Origin: Rhodoferax sp.
GTDB taxonomy: Bacteria; Pseudomonadota; Gammaproteobacteria; Burkholderiales; Burkholderiaceae_C
Length of the DNA: 64,000 nt
NCBI GenBank assembly: GCA_031291295.1
Contig: JARLJI010000212.1
Span: forward strand, 1-64,000
Direction of reading: 5' to 3'
Below the pieces are notes generated by a model, which was not told the origin of the DNA, searched no databases, and worked only from the letters and a program-made list of their open reading frames with translations. Position numbers and translations under genes: made by a program. Numbering within the stretch: the first letter of the stretch is position 1; each line of letters opens with the position of its first letter. Below, piece after piece: positions 10,478 through 18,941 of the stretch.

Positions 10478-11524
10478 ATCCAGCGCGTGCATGTAGGCCG
10501 GCTGCACCATCAGCGCGTCCCAGGCCAAAGGTGGTGCGAGTGGCAGCAGCGCCTGCCGGCGCTCTTCGCTGGCCTCTGCCGGATGCCACTGCCCGCGCAG
10601 CTGCGCCACCACCAGGCCGTCCAGCAGCCCGTCCACCTCTTTGCCGTCGCCCATGCTCTGGTTGCACAGCAGCACCATGTCGCAGCCCGCGGCGAGTGCC
10701 GCGACCGCCGCCTCGGTGTAGCTCACGGATCGGCCGTCGAGCAGGCGCGCCCCGGCCATGCTGAGGTCGTCGCTGAAAATCGCGCCGCCAAAACCCAGGC
10801 GGCCGCGCAGAATGTCGCCCAGCCATTTGGACGAGAAACCAGCCGGACGTGCATCGACCTTGGGGTAGATCACGTGGGCCGGCATGACGCTGGACAGCGT
10901 GGTACTGAGCCACTGGTACGGCGCCGCATCGTCGGCCAGGATGGCCTTGAGGCTGCGCCGGTCCACGGGCACGTCGGTGTGCGAGTCGGCGCGCACGAAG
11001 CCATGACCCGGGAAGTGTTTGCCGCAATTGGCCATGCCGCTTTGCAAGAGGCCGTGCATCAGGCTCTTGGCCAGCAGCGCCACCACGCGCGGATCGCGGC
11101 CAAAGGCGCGGTCACCGATGACACTGCTGGCGCCAAAGTCCAGATCCAGCACCGGGGTAAAGCTGAAGTCCACGCCGCAGGCGCGCAGTTCGGCGCCGAG
11201 CACGTAGCCGCAGGCGGTGGCCGCGTTGGTGGCTTCCATTGGCTGCGTCAGCCACAGCTCGCCCAGCGCGCGCATCGGCGGCAGGTGGGTGAAGCCATCG
11301 GTCCTGAAGCGCTGCACGCGGCCGCCCTCGTGGTCCACGCAGATCAGCAGGTCCTGGCGGATCTTCTTGATGTCGCGGCACAGCGCCGTGAGCTGCGCGC
11401 GGTCTTGCCAGTTGCGCGCAAACAGGATGATGCCGCCGGTCAGGGGATGCTTGAGGCGGCGGCGGTCGGCCTTGCTCAGCGTCAGGCCGGCGATGTCGAT
11501 GATGAGGGGCGCGTGCTGGGACAT
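10466..11524 (-). CDS. nagZ: beta-N-acetylhexosaminidase NagZ
   Basis: A cytoplasmic glycoside hydrolase family 3 enzyme that removes N-acetylglucosamine from GlcNAc-anhydroMurNAc peptides during cell-wall recycling. The 352-residue protein has the NagZ hallmark CGKHFPGHGFVRADSH (His used as general acid/base in the flexible loop) and the nucleophile Asp in FSDDLSMAGA, plus VDHEGGRVQRFR. It is the last gene of the long minus-strand block, 81 nt after acpS. That gap is occupied almost entirely by one copy of the GCTA...TAGC repeat. Confidence 0.96.
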   Translation of the reverse strand: MSQHAPLIIDIAGLTLSKADRRRLKHPLTGGIILFARNWQDRAQLTALCRDIKKIRQDLLICVDHEGGRVQRFRTDGFTHLPPMRALGELWLTQPMEATNAATACGYVLGAELRACGVDFSFTPVLDLDFGASSVIGDRAFGRDPRVVALLAKSLMHGLLQSGMANCGKHFPGHGFVRADSHTDVPVDRRSLKAILADDAAPYQWLSTTLSSVMPAHVIYPKVDARPAGFSSKWLGDILRGRLGFGGAIFSDDLSMAGARLLDGRSVSYTEAAVAALAAGCDMVLLCNQSMGDGKEVDGLLDGLVVAQLRGQWHPAEASEERRQALLPLAPPLAWDALMVQPAYMHALDLLP

Positions 11525-11550
11525 GGAAGGTGTTTGGTCAAAAATGGATT

Positions 11551-11600
11551 GCTACTATTTTAATAGCTATATGCGAAGCACCAATAAGGGCTACAGGCAC
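11551..11600 (+). repeat. GCTA...TAGC repeat, intergenic type copy (acpS-nagZ gap)
   Basis: The clearest copy of the family. The core is GCTACTATTTTAATAGC (11551-11567), and the tail TATATGCGAAGCACC...AAGGGCTACAGGCAC runs to about 11600. It fills the 81-nt space between acpS and nagZ. It is AT-rich against a GC-rich background, and the core can fold as a short hairpin on either strand. Confidence 0.75.
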
Positions 11601-11605
11601 TTCTT

Positions 11606-11998
11606 CTATATTTTCTCGATCACGCAGAAACTCGCCGCGTAATCGGTCTCGTCGGTCACGCTGACGTGGGCGCTCAGGCCCTGTGCTTCAAACCAGGTTT
11701 TCAGGCCGCCGTGCAGCACGATGCAGGGCTTGCCGCTGGCGAGTTTGCCCACCTCGCACAGCCGCCAGCTCATCGGCAGGCGCATGCCCAGACCAATCGC
11801 CTTGCTGAACGCCTCCTTGGCCGAAAAGCGGGTCGCCAGGTAGCGGATGCCGCGCTCGGGCCAGCGTGCGCTGCGCGCTTGCCAGGTCGCGAACTCGACG
11901 TCGCTGAGGATTTTGTGCGCAAAGCGTTCGCCGTGGCGTTCCACGCTAGCGCGGATGCGGCGCACGTCGCAGATGTCGGTGCCAACGCCGTAGATCAC
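11606..11998 (-). CDS. acpS: holo-[acyl-carrier-protein] synthase
   Basis: AcpS transfers 4'-phosphopantetheine from CoA to apo-ACP. The 130-residue protein starts with GTG at 11998 as [14 protein letters not shown], with the metal-binding Asp8, and contains the second metal motif in [21 protein letters not shown]. Length and motifs are those of the bacterial AcpS type. It follows pdxJ by 7 nt, and this pdxJ-acpS order is conserved in proteobacteria. Its substrate acpP lies 13 kb upstream in the same strand block. Confidence 0.96.
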   Translation of the reverse strand: MIYGVGTDICDVRRIRASVERHGERFAHKILSDVEFATWQARSARWPERGIRYLATRFSAKEAFSKAIGLGMRLPMSWRLCEVGKLASGKPCIVLHGGLKTWFEAQGLSAHVSVTDETDYAASFCVIEKI

Positions 11999-12005
11999 GC
12001 GCGCC

Positions 12006-12752
12006 TCATGCGAAGGCCTGGTCGATGCAGCGCAGATACTCCTTTACTGTGGCGGCATAGCCCAGCTCCAGCGCGTCGGCCATCAGCGCATGGCCGATCG
12101 AGACTTCGCGCACGCCGGGCACCTGCTTCAAAAAGGCGGTGAGGTTGTCGCGGTTCAGGTCGTGGCCGGCGTTGACCCCCAAACCCGCGTCAATCGCGGC
12201 CTGCGCGGCGCGCGCGAACCGCTCCAGCTGCGCGGCCCGCCCGGGCGATCCCCACGCTGCGGCATAGGGCTCGGTGTACAGCTCCACGCGGTCGGCGCCC
12301 ACGGCCCGAGCGGCGGCCATGGCTTGCGGCTCGGCGTCCATGAACAGGCTGACGCGCACGCCCAGCGCATGGGCCTCGGCGATCAGCGGGCGCAGCCGCT
12401 CGCCATCGCGCGCCAGATCCCATCCGTGGTCGCTGGTCGGCTGGTCCTCGGAATCCGGCACAAAGGTGCATTGCTGCGGCCGCTGCGCGCGCACGAAGCC
12501 CATCAGGTTCTGAAACGGGTTGCCTTCGATATTGAATTCACGATCCGGCCAGGCTTTCAGCAGCTCGGCCAGAGCCTGCACGTCATGCGGCCGGATGTGC
12601 CGCTCATCGGGCCGCGGATGCACCGTGATGCCCTGCGCGCCGGCCTGCAGGCACAGCAGGGCCGCGCGCGTGACGCTCGGAAAACCCAGGTTGCGCCGGT
12701 TGCGCACCTGGGCCACCAGATTGACATTGACCGACAGTGCCGTGTTGTTCAT
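12006..12752 (-). CDS. pdxJ: pyridoxine 5'-phosphate synthase
   Basis: PdxJ condenses 1-deoxyxylulose 5-phosphate with 3-amino-2-oxopropyl phosphate to give pyridoxine 5'-phosphate. The start at 12752 gives 248 residues beginning [20 protein letters not shown], the family N-terminus with the phosphate-binding Arg. [13 protein letters not shown] and the C-terminal [15 protein letters not shown] are both conserved active-site segments. A longer open frame extends upstream through recO but has no family similarity. The start overlaps the recO stop as ATGA. Confidence 0.97.
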   Translation of the reverse strand: MNNTALSVNVNLVAQVRNRRNLGFPSVTRAALLCLQAGAQGITVHPRPDERHIRPHDVQALAELLKAWPDREFNIEGNPFQNLMGFVRAQRPQQCTFVPDSEDQPTSDHGWDLARDGERLRPLIAEAHALGVRVSLFMDAEPQAMAAARAVGADRVELYTEPYAAAWGSPGRAAQLERFARAAQAAIDAGLGVNAGHDLNRDNLTAFLKQVPGVREVSIGHALMADALELGYAATVKEYLRCIDQAFA

Positions 12753-13510
12753 AGCGATTGGATATCCAGCATCATCTGCCGCGTTTTGAGGGTGGCGACA
12801 CCGCAATGGTAGTGCAGCAGCGTGCGCAATTGGGGTTTGAGCTCCGCCATCACCTCGGCACAGGCGCGCAGCGTAGCGGTAAACGGCGCCTCGTTGTCCA
12901 GCGAATGCTGCAGCGCGGCCCACTGCGCGCCGCTCAGGCTGGCCCGGTCCTGCGCATTGCTCTGGCGCAAGCCGCCCTCCGGCACAAGCACATAGCGGGT
13001 GTCGGCCTCGAGCGCGCCCAGCGTCATGGTTTGCGCATCGAGCAGCGGCAGCAGGCCGATCTCGCGCAGCAGCAGCAGCTCGAAGGCGCGCAGCGCGGGT
13101 TGCAGGGCCTCGCCATGCTCGGACGCCAGCACCTGCACGACGGCGGCGTAGCTGTCGAACAGCCGCTGGTGCGGGTCGTCGCGGGCCATCAGGCGCAGCA
13201 GCAGCTCGTTGAGGTAGTAGCCCGACAGCAGCGCGTCGCCGGTGGGCATGACGTGGCCGCCGACCCATTCAGCACCCTTGAGGGTGTGAATTTCGGCGTC
13301 GCCGCCCGCGCCGAGCGAATACGTGACGCGCAGCGGCTGCAGTGGCAGCAGCACCGGGCGAAAGCTGGAGCTGGGCCGCTTGGCCCCCTTGGCCACCAGC
13401 GCGACCCGGCCCTGCTGGCGCGTGAAAACCTCGAGAATCAGGCTCGACTCGCTCCAGTCGTAGCGGTGCAGCACATAGGCCGGCTCGTCGGAGATGCGTT
13501 TAGCCGCCAC
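12749..13510 (-). CDS. recO: DNA repair protein RecO
   Basis: RecO acts with RecR (RecFOR pathway) to load RecA onto SSB-coated single-stranded DNA. The 253-residue protein has the N-terminal OB-fold ([20 protein letters not shown], then [15 protein letters not shown]) and the helical C-terminal domain ([30 protein letters not shown]). The start codon is GTG at 13510, two bases after the era stop. The canonical Cys4 zinc site of some RecO proteins is not evident. It is cotranscribed with era and pdxJ. Confidence 0.95.
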   Translation of the reverse strand: MAAKRISDEPAYVLHRYDWSESSLILEVFTRQQGRVALVAKGAKRPSSSFRPVLLPLQPLRVTYSLGAGGDAEIHTLKGAEWVGGHVMPTGDALLSGYYLNELLLRLMARDDPHQRLFDSYAAVVQVLASEHGEALQPALRAFELLLLREIGLLPLLDAQTMTLGALEADTRYVLVPEGGLRQSNAQDRASLSGAQWAALQHSLDNEAPFTATLRACAEVMAELKPQLRTLLHYHCGVATLKTRQMMLDIQSL

Positions 13511-13512
13511 AC

Positions 13513-14508
13513 CTACTCATAGCCAAAAGAGCGCACGCGCGCCTCGTCATCGGCCCAGCCCGAGCGCACCTTGACCCATAGTTCGAGAAACACCTTGGCT
13601 TCCATCAGTTTTTCGAGCTCCTGGCGCGCCTCGGTGCCGATGCGCTTGAGGCGCTCGCCCTTCTCGCCAATCACCATGGCCTTGTGGCCTTCGCGCTCGA
13701 CCACGATGGTGGCCGCGATCTTCACCAGCCGGCTGTGGTTCTTGCCCATTTCCTCTTCGAACTTGTCGATGATGACCGTGGAGGTGTAGGGCAGCTCGTC
13801 GCCGGTGAAGCGGAACAGCTTTTCGCGCACGGTCTCGGAGGCCAGGAACTTCTCGCTGCGGTCGGTGAGTTCGTCCTCGGCGTACATCCAGGCCTGCTCG
13901 GGCAGGTATTTCTCGCAGATGCCGAACAGGCGCTCGACATCCTTGGGGCTCTTGGCCGACATCGGCACGAACTCGGTGAACGGGTGGCGCTCCTGCATGC
14001 TCTTGAGCCAGGGGGCAATTTCGGCGCGGCGGTGAATGTTGTCGAGCTTGTTGGCGATCAAGAGGGTCGGGATGTCTTGTTTGAGCAGCGACAGCACCTT
14101 GGCATCGGCCAGCGTGAAGCTGCCGGCCTCGACCACGAACAAAATCAGATCGACATCGCTGACCACGCCCAGCACGGTCTTGTTGAGCGACTTGTTCAGC
14201 GCCGTGTTGTGCCGCGTCTGGAAACCCGGCGTGTCGGCGAACACGAACTGCGTGGCGCCGCGCGTGCGGATGCCCGTGATGCGGTGGCGCGTGGTTTGCG
14301 CCTTGTTCGAGGTGATGCTGATCTTCTGGCCCACCAGCGCGTTGAGCAGCGTGGACTTGCCCACATTGGGCTTGCCCACGATGGCAATCAGGCCGCAGTG
14401 CTGGCCCGCTGCGCCGGCACTGGCTGCACCCAGTTTTTTAGGGTCCATTGAGCCCGTAGCCCCCGTGGGTTCTTCACTGGAAGCTACAGTTTTCGTAGCA
14501 TTTTTCAT
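13513..14508 (-). CDS. era: GTPase Era (with repeat-derived N-terminus)
   Basis: Era is an essential GTPase that binds 16S rRNA near its 3' end and assists 30S maturation. G1 is GKPNVGKS (about residues 45-52), the switch region includes [10 protein letters not shown]3 is DTPGF, G4 is NKLD, and a C-terminal KH domain carries [20 protein letters not shown]. At 331 residues it is about 30 longer than E. coli Era, with all the excess at the N-terminus. The first 20 or so residues ([20 protein letters not shown]) are encoded by a GCTA...TAGC repeat, so the ancestral start may have been the internal ATG of MDPKKLG. The start overlaps the rnc stop as ATGA, which supports use of the extended start. 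Confidence 0.96.
   Translation of the reverse strand: MKNATKTVASSEEPTGATGSMDPKKLGAASAGAAGQHCGLIAIVGKPNVGKSTLLNALVGQKISITSNKAQTTRHRITGIRTRGATQFVFADTPGFQTRHNTALNKSLNKTVLGVVSDVDLILFVVEAGSFTLADAKVLSLLKQDIPTLLIANKLDNIHRRAEIAPWLKSMQERHPFTEFVPMSAKSPKDVERLFGICEKYLPEQAWMYAEDELTDRSEKFLASETVREKLFRFTGDELPYTSTVIIDKFEEEMGKNHSRLVKIAATIVVEREGHKAMVIGEKGERLKRIGTEARQELEKLMEAKVFLELWVKVRSGWADDEARVRSFGYE
14451..14499 (-). repeat. GCTA...TAGC repeat, copy encoding the Era N-terminus
   Basis: Read on the minus strand, the core GCTACGAAAACTGTAGC (14499-14483) is followed by TTCCAGTGAAGAACCCACG and then GGGCTACGGGC. These match the tail of the copy at 11551 at GAAGxACC and GGGCTACxGGC. The core is translated as Ala-Thr-Lys-Thr-Val-Ala, residues 4-9 of Era. 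Confidence 0.75.
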
Positions 14509-15188
14509 TTGATCTTCGCTTTCAAGTGGGTCAGCATCGCCGCGGCGGCGGCTTGTTCACCGGCGCGCCGCGAGCCGCCAATGCCGCGCTCGGTGACGCC
14601 CAGTTCGGTGATTTCGCATTCCACGTCAAAGGTCTGCTTGTGGGCGGCACCCAGGGTACCCACCACACGGTAATTCGGCAGCTTCATCTTGCGCCCCTGC
14701 AACCATTCCTGCAACTCGGTTTTGGGGTCCTTGGCCGTGGCCGCCATCTGCGGGTTGACCTCCACCGCCTGGAACAGACGGTGCACCAGCGCCTCGGCCG
14801 CGCTGTAGCCGGCGTCCAGGTAAACGGCCCCGATCAGGGCTTCCAGCCCGTCGGCCAGGATCGAGGGGCGCTTTTGTCCGCCCGAGCGGGCCTCGCCTTC
14901 CCCGAGACGGATCACGTTGGACAAGCCCAAATCGAGCGCCAGCCGGTGCAGGGTGTCCTGCTTGACCAGGTTGGCACGGATGCGCGACAGATCGCCCTCG
15001 GGCAGGTCGCGCAGCCTGTCATACAGCAGGCTGGAGACGGCCAGGCTCAGCACCGAGTCGCCGAGAAATTCGAGGCGCTCGTTGTGGTCGGAAGAAAAGC
15101 TGCGGTGCGTGACGGCACGCTCAAGCAGCTGTGGGTCGGAAAAATGGTGCTGCAAGCGCGCTTGCAGGCTGGCGAGGCCGCCCGTCAC
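14505..15188 (-). CDS. rnc: ribonuclease III
   Basis: RNase III cleaves double-stranded RNA, including the rRNA precursor. The 227-residue protein has the signature [15 protein letters not shown] with catalytic Glu40 and Asp44, the second acidic cluster at [18 protein letters not shown], and a C-terminal dsRNA-binding domain (about 155-227: [20 protein letters not shown], ending [14 protein letters not shown]). The GTG start lies 2 nt after the DUF4845 gene stop. The lepA-lepB-DUF4845-rnc-era-recO-pdxJ-acpS order is conserved in betaproteobacteria and is probably one transcript. Confidence 0.97.
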   Translation of the reverse strand: MTGGLASLQARLQHHFSDPQLLERAVTHRSFSSDHNERLEFLGDSVLSLAVSSLLYDRLRDLPEGDLSRIRANLVKQDTLHRLALDLGLSNVIRLGEGEARSGGQKRPSILADGLEALIGAVYLDAGYSAAEALVHRLFQAVEVNPQMAATAKDPKTELQEWLQGRKMKLPNYRVVGTLGAAHKQTFDVECEITELGVTERGIGGSRRAGEQAAAAAMLTHLKAKIK

Positions 15189-15190
15189 GC

Positions 15191-15547
15191 TTACTTGGAG
15201 CGCCCGCTGTATTTCAGCAGCAGGTACGCGGGGCCGACCATGTGGATTTCCTTGTTGTAGGCGAAGCTGACAACCACCTTGTCGCCGTCCTTGGTGACGT
15301 CCAGGTCTTTGCCAGTGATGGCGGTGATGTAGTCAATGTCGGCGGCCTTGTCGAAAATCGTGCGCACCTCGACGACCGAATTTCCCTCGTGGGCCGCCTT
15401 GTCGACGGCTTTGGAGACCGACTGGTATTCGATCACGGTGGGCGCGACCTGCGCCAGCATCACGCCCACGCAGGCCAGGATGCCGCCGAAAAACAGGAGT
15501 CCGATAAAGGAAAGACCGCGCTGCCTCGATTTGAATTGACGTTCCAT
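15191..15547 (-). CDS. DUF4845 family membrane-anchored protein
   Basis: A 118-residue protein with a basic N-terminus followed by one hydrophobic segment (LSFIGLLFFGGILACVGVML), then a small soluble domain facing the periplasm. The pattern resembles a type IV pilin-like N-terminus (QRGLSFIGLLFFG) but without a convincing prepilin cleavage site. It belongs to the DUF4845 family, consistently found between lepB and rnc in beta- and gammaproteobacteria. No function is established. Position suggests cotranscription with the signal peptidase. Confidence 0.85.
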   Translation of the reverse strand: MERQFKSRQRGLSFIGLLFFGGILACVGVMLAQVAPTVIEYQSVSKAVDKAAHEGNSVVEVRTIFDKAADIDYITAITGKDLDVTKDGDKVVVSFAYNKEIHMVGPAYLLLKYSGRSK

Positions 15548-15568
15548 ACCCTGCCTTTTAAACCATCA

Positions 15569-16534
15569 TCAGTTAAACGAGCCAATGCGCTTGAGGTCGC
15601 CGAAGTTCATCCAGACGAAGAACGCCTTGCCGACAATGTTCTGGTCCGGCACAAATCCCCAGTAGCGCGAATCGAGTGAATTATCGCGGTTATCGCCCAT
15701 CATGAAATACTGGCCTGGCGGCACCTTGCAAACGACACCTTCGATACTGTAGTGGCAATTCTGGCGGTTGGGAAAGTCATCCGCGCCAGGCACAAAGGCA
15801 GGCCGGTCGTCATCATTGAGCAGCCGGTGCGTATGCGTGCCCAGCACCTCCTGGTACTGCTTGGAGTAGCGCATCGAGTCATCATCAAAAAACTCGGGCA
15901 AGGGCGTGGTGGGAATCGGCTTGCCATTGATGGTGAGCCGCTTGTTGAGGTAAGCCACCTCGTCGCCCGGCAGGCCGACCACGCGCTTGATGTAGTCCAG
16001 GCTCGGCTGCGGCGGGTAGCGGAACACCATCACGTCCCCGCGCTGGGGCGGGGTGCCTTCGGTGATTTTGGTGTTGAGCACCGGCAGGCGGATGCCGTAG
16101 GCAAATTTGTTGACCAGGATCAGGTCGCCCACCCGCAGCGTGGGAACCATCGAGCCGGATGGAATCTTGAAAGGTTCGAACAGAAACGAGCGCAGCAGGA
16201 ACACGGCGGCGATCACCGGGAACAAACCCGCCGTCCAGTCCAGCCACCAGGGCTGCATGATGATCCGGCTCTTGGCCTGGTCGATGTCGCCATCGACCTT
16301 GTCGATCCCCATTTTGGCGAGTTCGGTGCGGCGCTGGGTCGCCTGCACCTCGAGTGCGGCAGCGGCCTTTTTGCGCTGGGGCAGGAAGTAGAACCGCTCC
16401 GCCAGCCAGTACAGGCCGGTCACCACGGTGGCCATGAACAACAGCAAGGCAAAGTTGCCCTCGAACGCGCCGAAGTACCAGGCACCGGCGTAGGCGGCAA
16501 AGGCCGCCAGAATCAGGGAGGTCAGAATTTGCAT
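15569..16534 (-). CDS. lepB: signal peptidase I
   Basis: LepB removes signal peptides of Sec-exported proteins at the periplasmic face. The 321-residue protein has two N-terminal hydrophobic segments (about 2-22 and 28-46), a cytoplasmic loop, a further membrane segment near 100-118, and the Ser-Lys dyad: Ser128 in IPSGSMVPTL and Lys183 in YIKRVVGLPGDEV. Box E MGDNRDNSLDSR is intact. The start overlaps the lepA stop by one base, the usual lepA-lepB arrangement. Confidence 0.97.
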   Translation of the reverse strand: MQILTSLILAAFAAYAGAWYFGAFEGNFALLLFMATVVTGLYWLAERFYFLPQRKKAAAALEVQATQRRTELAKMGIDKVDGDIDQAKSRIIMQPWWLDWTAGLFPVIAAVFLLRSFLFEPFKIPSGSMVPTLRVGDLILVNKFAYGIRLPVLNTKITEGTPPQRGDVMVFRYPPQPSLDYIKRVVGLPGDEVAYLNKRLTINGKPIPTTPLPEFFDDDSMRYSKQYQEVLGTHTHRLLNDDDRPAFVPGADDFPNRQNCHYSIEGVVCKVPPGQYFMMGDNRDNSLDSRYWGFVPDQNIVGKAFFVWMNFGDLKRIGSFN

Positions 16535-18345
16535 CAGTCCTCCACCTGCAAAATGGCCAGAAAGGCCTCCTGGGGGACTTCGACCGATCCAATCTGCTTC
16601 ATGCGCTTTTTGCCTGCTTTTTGTTTTTCAAGGAGTTTGCGTTTGCGCGAAATATCGCCGCCATAACACTTGGCGAGCACGTTCTTGCGCAGCGCCTTGA
16701 TTGTCTCACGCGCAATGATGTTGGCCCCAATGGCCGCCTGGATCGCGACGTCGTACATCTGGCGCGAAATGATCTCGCGCATCTTGGCCACCACGGCACG
16801 GCCGCGGTACTGCGACTGGGAGCGGTGCACGATGATGGACAGCGCATCGACCTTCTCGCTATTGAGCAAAATGTCGACCTTGACCACGTCTGCCGCGCGG
16901 TACTCCTTGAACTCGTAGTCCATCGAGGCGTAGCCCCGGCTCACCGACTTGAGCTTGTCGAAAAAGTCCAGCACGATCTCGCCCAGCGGCAGCTCGTAGG
17001 TCAGCATCACCTGGCGCCCGTGGTAGGCCATATTCATCTGCACGCCGCGCTTCTGGTTGGCCAGCGTCATGACCGCGCCCACATACTCCTGCGGCATGTA
17101 CAGGTGCACCGTGACAATCGGCTCGCGGATTTCTTCCATGCGCCCCTGGTCCGGCATCTTGGCCGGGTTCTCCACCATCACGACTTCGCCGTCGGCCTTG
17201 ACGACCTGGTACACCACGCTCGGGGCCGTGGTGATCAGGTCCTGGTCGAACTCGCGCTCGAGCCGCTCCTGCACGATCTCCATGTGCAGCAGGCCCAGAA
17301 AGCCGCAGCGAAAACCAAAGCCCAGCGCCTGCGAGACTTCGGGCTCGTAATACAGAGAGGAATCGTTCAGCTTGAGTTTTTCCAGGCTGTCGCGCAATCC
17401 TTCATATTGATTCGCTTCGGTCGGGTACAGCCCGGCAAACACCTGTGGCTGGATTTCCTTGAAACCGGGCAGCGCCTCGGTCGCGGTGAAGGCCGCGCCG
17501 CCGGTGCCGGGCTTGATCAGCGTGATGGTGTCGCCCACCTTGGCAGCCTGCAGTTCGCGAATGCCGGCAATGATGTAGCCGACCTCGCCCGCCTCCAGTG
17601 CCGCACGCGCCTCGTTGGCGGGGGTGAAGACACCCAGGCTATCGGCGTTGTACATGGCACCGGTAGCCATCATCTTGATACGCTCGCCTCTAGCCAGCCG
17701 GCCATCGACCACGCGCACCAACATCACCACGCCGACGTAGCTGTCAAACCAGCTGTCGACGATCATGGCGCGCAGCGGCCCCGCCGGGTTGCCCTTGGGC
17801 GCGGGGATTCTGGCCACCACGGCCTCGAGGATTTCGTCGATGCCCATGCCGGTCTTGGCCGAACACGGAATCGCGTCGGTCGCGTCGATGCCGATCACGT
17901 CTTCGATCTCTGCTCTGGCGTTGTCGGGATCGGCGTTCGGCAAATCCATCTTGTTGAGCACCGGCACCACCTCCACACCGAGGTCGAGTGCGGTGTAGCA
18001 GTTGGCCACCGTCTGCGCCTCGACACCTTGCGAAGCATCGACCACCAGCAACGCACCTTCGCAGGCGGAGAGTGAACGACTCACTTCATAAGAGAAGTCC
18101 ACATGGCCCGGCGTGTCGATCAGGTTGAGGTTGTAGATCTGTCCATCGAGTGCCTTGTAGTGCAGCGCAGCGGTCTGCGCCTTGATGGTTATCCCACGCT
18201 CTTTTTCGATGTCCATCGAGTCGAGCACCTGCGCCTGCATCTCGCGATCGGCAAGACCACCGCAGCGCTGAATCAAGCGGTCCGCGAGTGTCGACTTGCC
18301 GTGATCAATGTGCGCAATGATCGAAAAATTTCTGATGTGATTCAT
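16534..18345 (-). CDS. lepA: elongation factor 4 (LepA)
   Basis: LepA (EF4) is a ribosome-associated translational GTPase implicated in back-translocation or 30S assembly. The start at 18345 gives 603 residues beginning [20 protein letters not shown]; the TTG one codon upstream is not needed. G motifs [17 protein letters not shown] and NKMDLP are present, along with the C-terminal LepA-specific domain ending in a Lys-rich tail. A compact hairpin with a U-run sits 46-76 nt before the start codon (18391-18421) with a TACAAT -10-like hexamer just upstream. lepA may therefore have its own promoter and an attenuating leader. Confidence 0.97.
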   Translation of the reverse strand: MNHIRNFSIIAHIDHGKSTLADRLIQRCGGLADREMQAQVLDSMDIEKERGITIKAQTAALHYKALDGQIYNLNLIDTPGHVDFSYEVSRSLSACEGALLVVDASQGVEAQTVANCYTALDLGVEVVPVLNKMDLPNADPDNARAEIEDVIGIDATDAIPCSAKTGMGIDEILEAVVARIPAPKGNPAGPLRAMIVDSWFDSYVGVVMLVRVVDGRLARGERIKMMATGAMYNADSLGVFTPANEARAALEAGEVGYIIAGIRELQAAKVGDTITLIKPGTGGAAFTATEALPGFKEIQPQVFAGLYPTEANQYEGLRDSLEKLKLNDSSLYYEPEVSQALGFGFRCGFLGLLHMEIVQERLEREFDQDLITTAPSVVYQVVKADGEVVMVENPAKMPDQGRMEEIREPIVTVHLYMPQEYVGAVMTLANQKRGVQMNMAYHGRQVMLTYELPLGEIVLDFFDKLKSVSRGYASMDYEFKEYRAADVVKVDILLNSEKVDALSIIVHRSQSQYRGRAVVAKMREIISRQMYDVAIQAAIGANIIARETIKALRKNVLAKCYGGDISRKRKLLEKQKAGKKRMKQIGSVEVPQEAFLAILQVED

Positions 18346-18390
18346 CAACGAAGAGCTTCAAGTGATTGAATTGAATGGGGTACGGAAATA

Positions 18391-18421
18391 AAAAAGGGCG
18401 CGTCGAGTTGTGACGCGCCCT
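18391..18421 (-). terminator. Rho-independent terminator (or attenuator) before lepA
   Basis: A perfect 10-bp stem (arms 18395-18404 and 18412-18421, GGGCGCGTC type, 7-nt loop) is followed on the minus strand by a run of Us (18394-18390). It could end transcripts that run past mucD, which stops 520 nt upstream, or act as an attenuator in the lepA leader if the promoter-like hexamer at 18462-18467 is real. Confidence 0.8.
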
Positions 18422-18461
18422 AAACCAACAATCTATGGCAACTGCGATTAGTTGGAGCTTC

Positions 18462-18467
18462 ATTGTA
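18462..18467 (-). promoter_or_regulatory. possible -10 element for lepA
   Basis: TACAAT on the minus strand, about 40 nt upstream of the hairpin and 117 nt upstream of the lepA start. No convincing -35 hexamer is visible at 16-18 nt spacing, so this is a weak call. Confidence 0.3.
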
Positions 18468-18841
18468 GGCAAAAAGTCCGGTGCGTACAGGCCCGACACC
18501 CGCCAAATCGGGTCGTTGCAACCTAACAACAAGAATTTTATTCACAGCTTATCAACAATTCCCGTGGGTAAGACTCTGGACAACTTGTGGGTGATCTGTG
18601 GACCGACGGTGCACAGCCTGATTTCATCCCGCATCGTGGGTTTAGGCATTTTCAATATGCCGCCAATCGTTGCTTTAGGCTGCCGATTCTATCCAAATTT
18701 GTAATTAGCTCTTTTAGAAGTTAGTGGCTACAAACAAAAATCGGCCTCGCAACCTCAAAAAAATATTTCTTGCGAGCAGTCGTTTTAAGTCCACCACCCC
18801 CTAAAAAACCCCAAAACCCGGGTCCGGGCTGGGGCTTTACG

Positions 18842-18910
18842 AGCCCCCACATTTGCCACTGCGTGTGCTGCATTGCCCCCCCCAAGGGGGCCAACTTGCT
18901 CGGGGCGGCC
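18842..18910 (-). repeat. GC-rich dispersed repeat, copy A (downstream of mucD)
   Basis: On the minus strand it reads GGGCCGCCCC...GGCCCCCTTGGGGGG...GCAGCACACGCAGTGGCAA...GTGGGGGC. The same string with few changes occurs at 51135-51202 inside the QseC-like kinase gene, and a degenerate copy at 52527-52594. It contains an internal CCCCCTTGGGGG palindrome. Confidence 0.75.
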
Positions 18911-18941
18911 CTTCGCTGCGTTTGGAGATGGCCCAGCCCGA

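Larger units (their letters stand above)
18422..18941. other. 520-bp non-coding gap between mucD and lepA
   Basis: No credible gene is seen on either strand; short open frames here lack any recognisable features. The gap holds a GC-rich dispersed repeat next to mucD (18842-18910), an AT-rich middle, and around 18538-18603 a cluster of DnaA-box-like words: an exact TTATTCACA at 18538-18546, TTATCAACA at 18549-18557 and weaker TGTGG words further right. It is the longest gap in an otherwise tightly packed 19-kb strand block. Confidence 0.6.

Noticed and set aside
16621..18075. Long plus-strand frame opposite lepA (484 codons)
   Set aside because: Composition is typical of an antisense reading of a GC-rich gene; no domain is recognisable and lepA is intact.
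18305..18532. 75-codon minus-strand frame upstream of lepA as a small gene
   Set aside because: It runs through the terminator hairpin and overlaps the lepA start; no ribosome site or recognisable protein feature.
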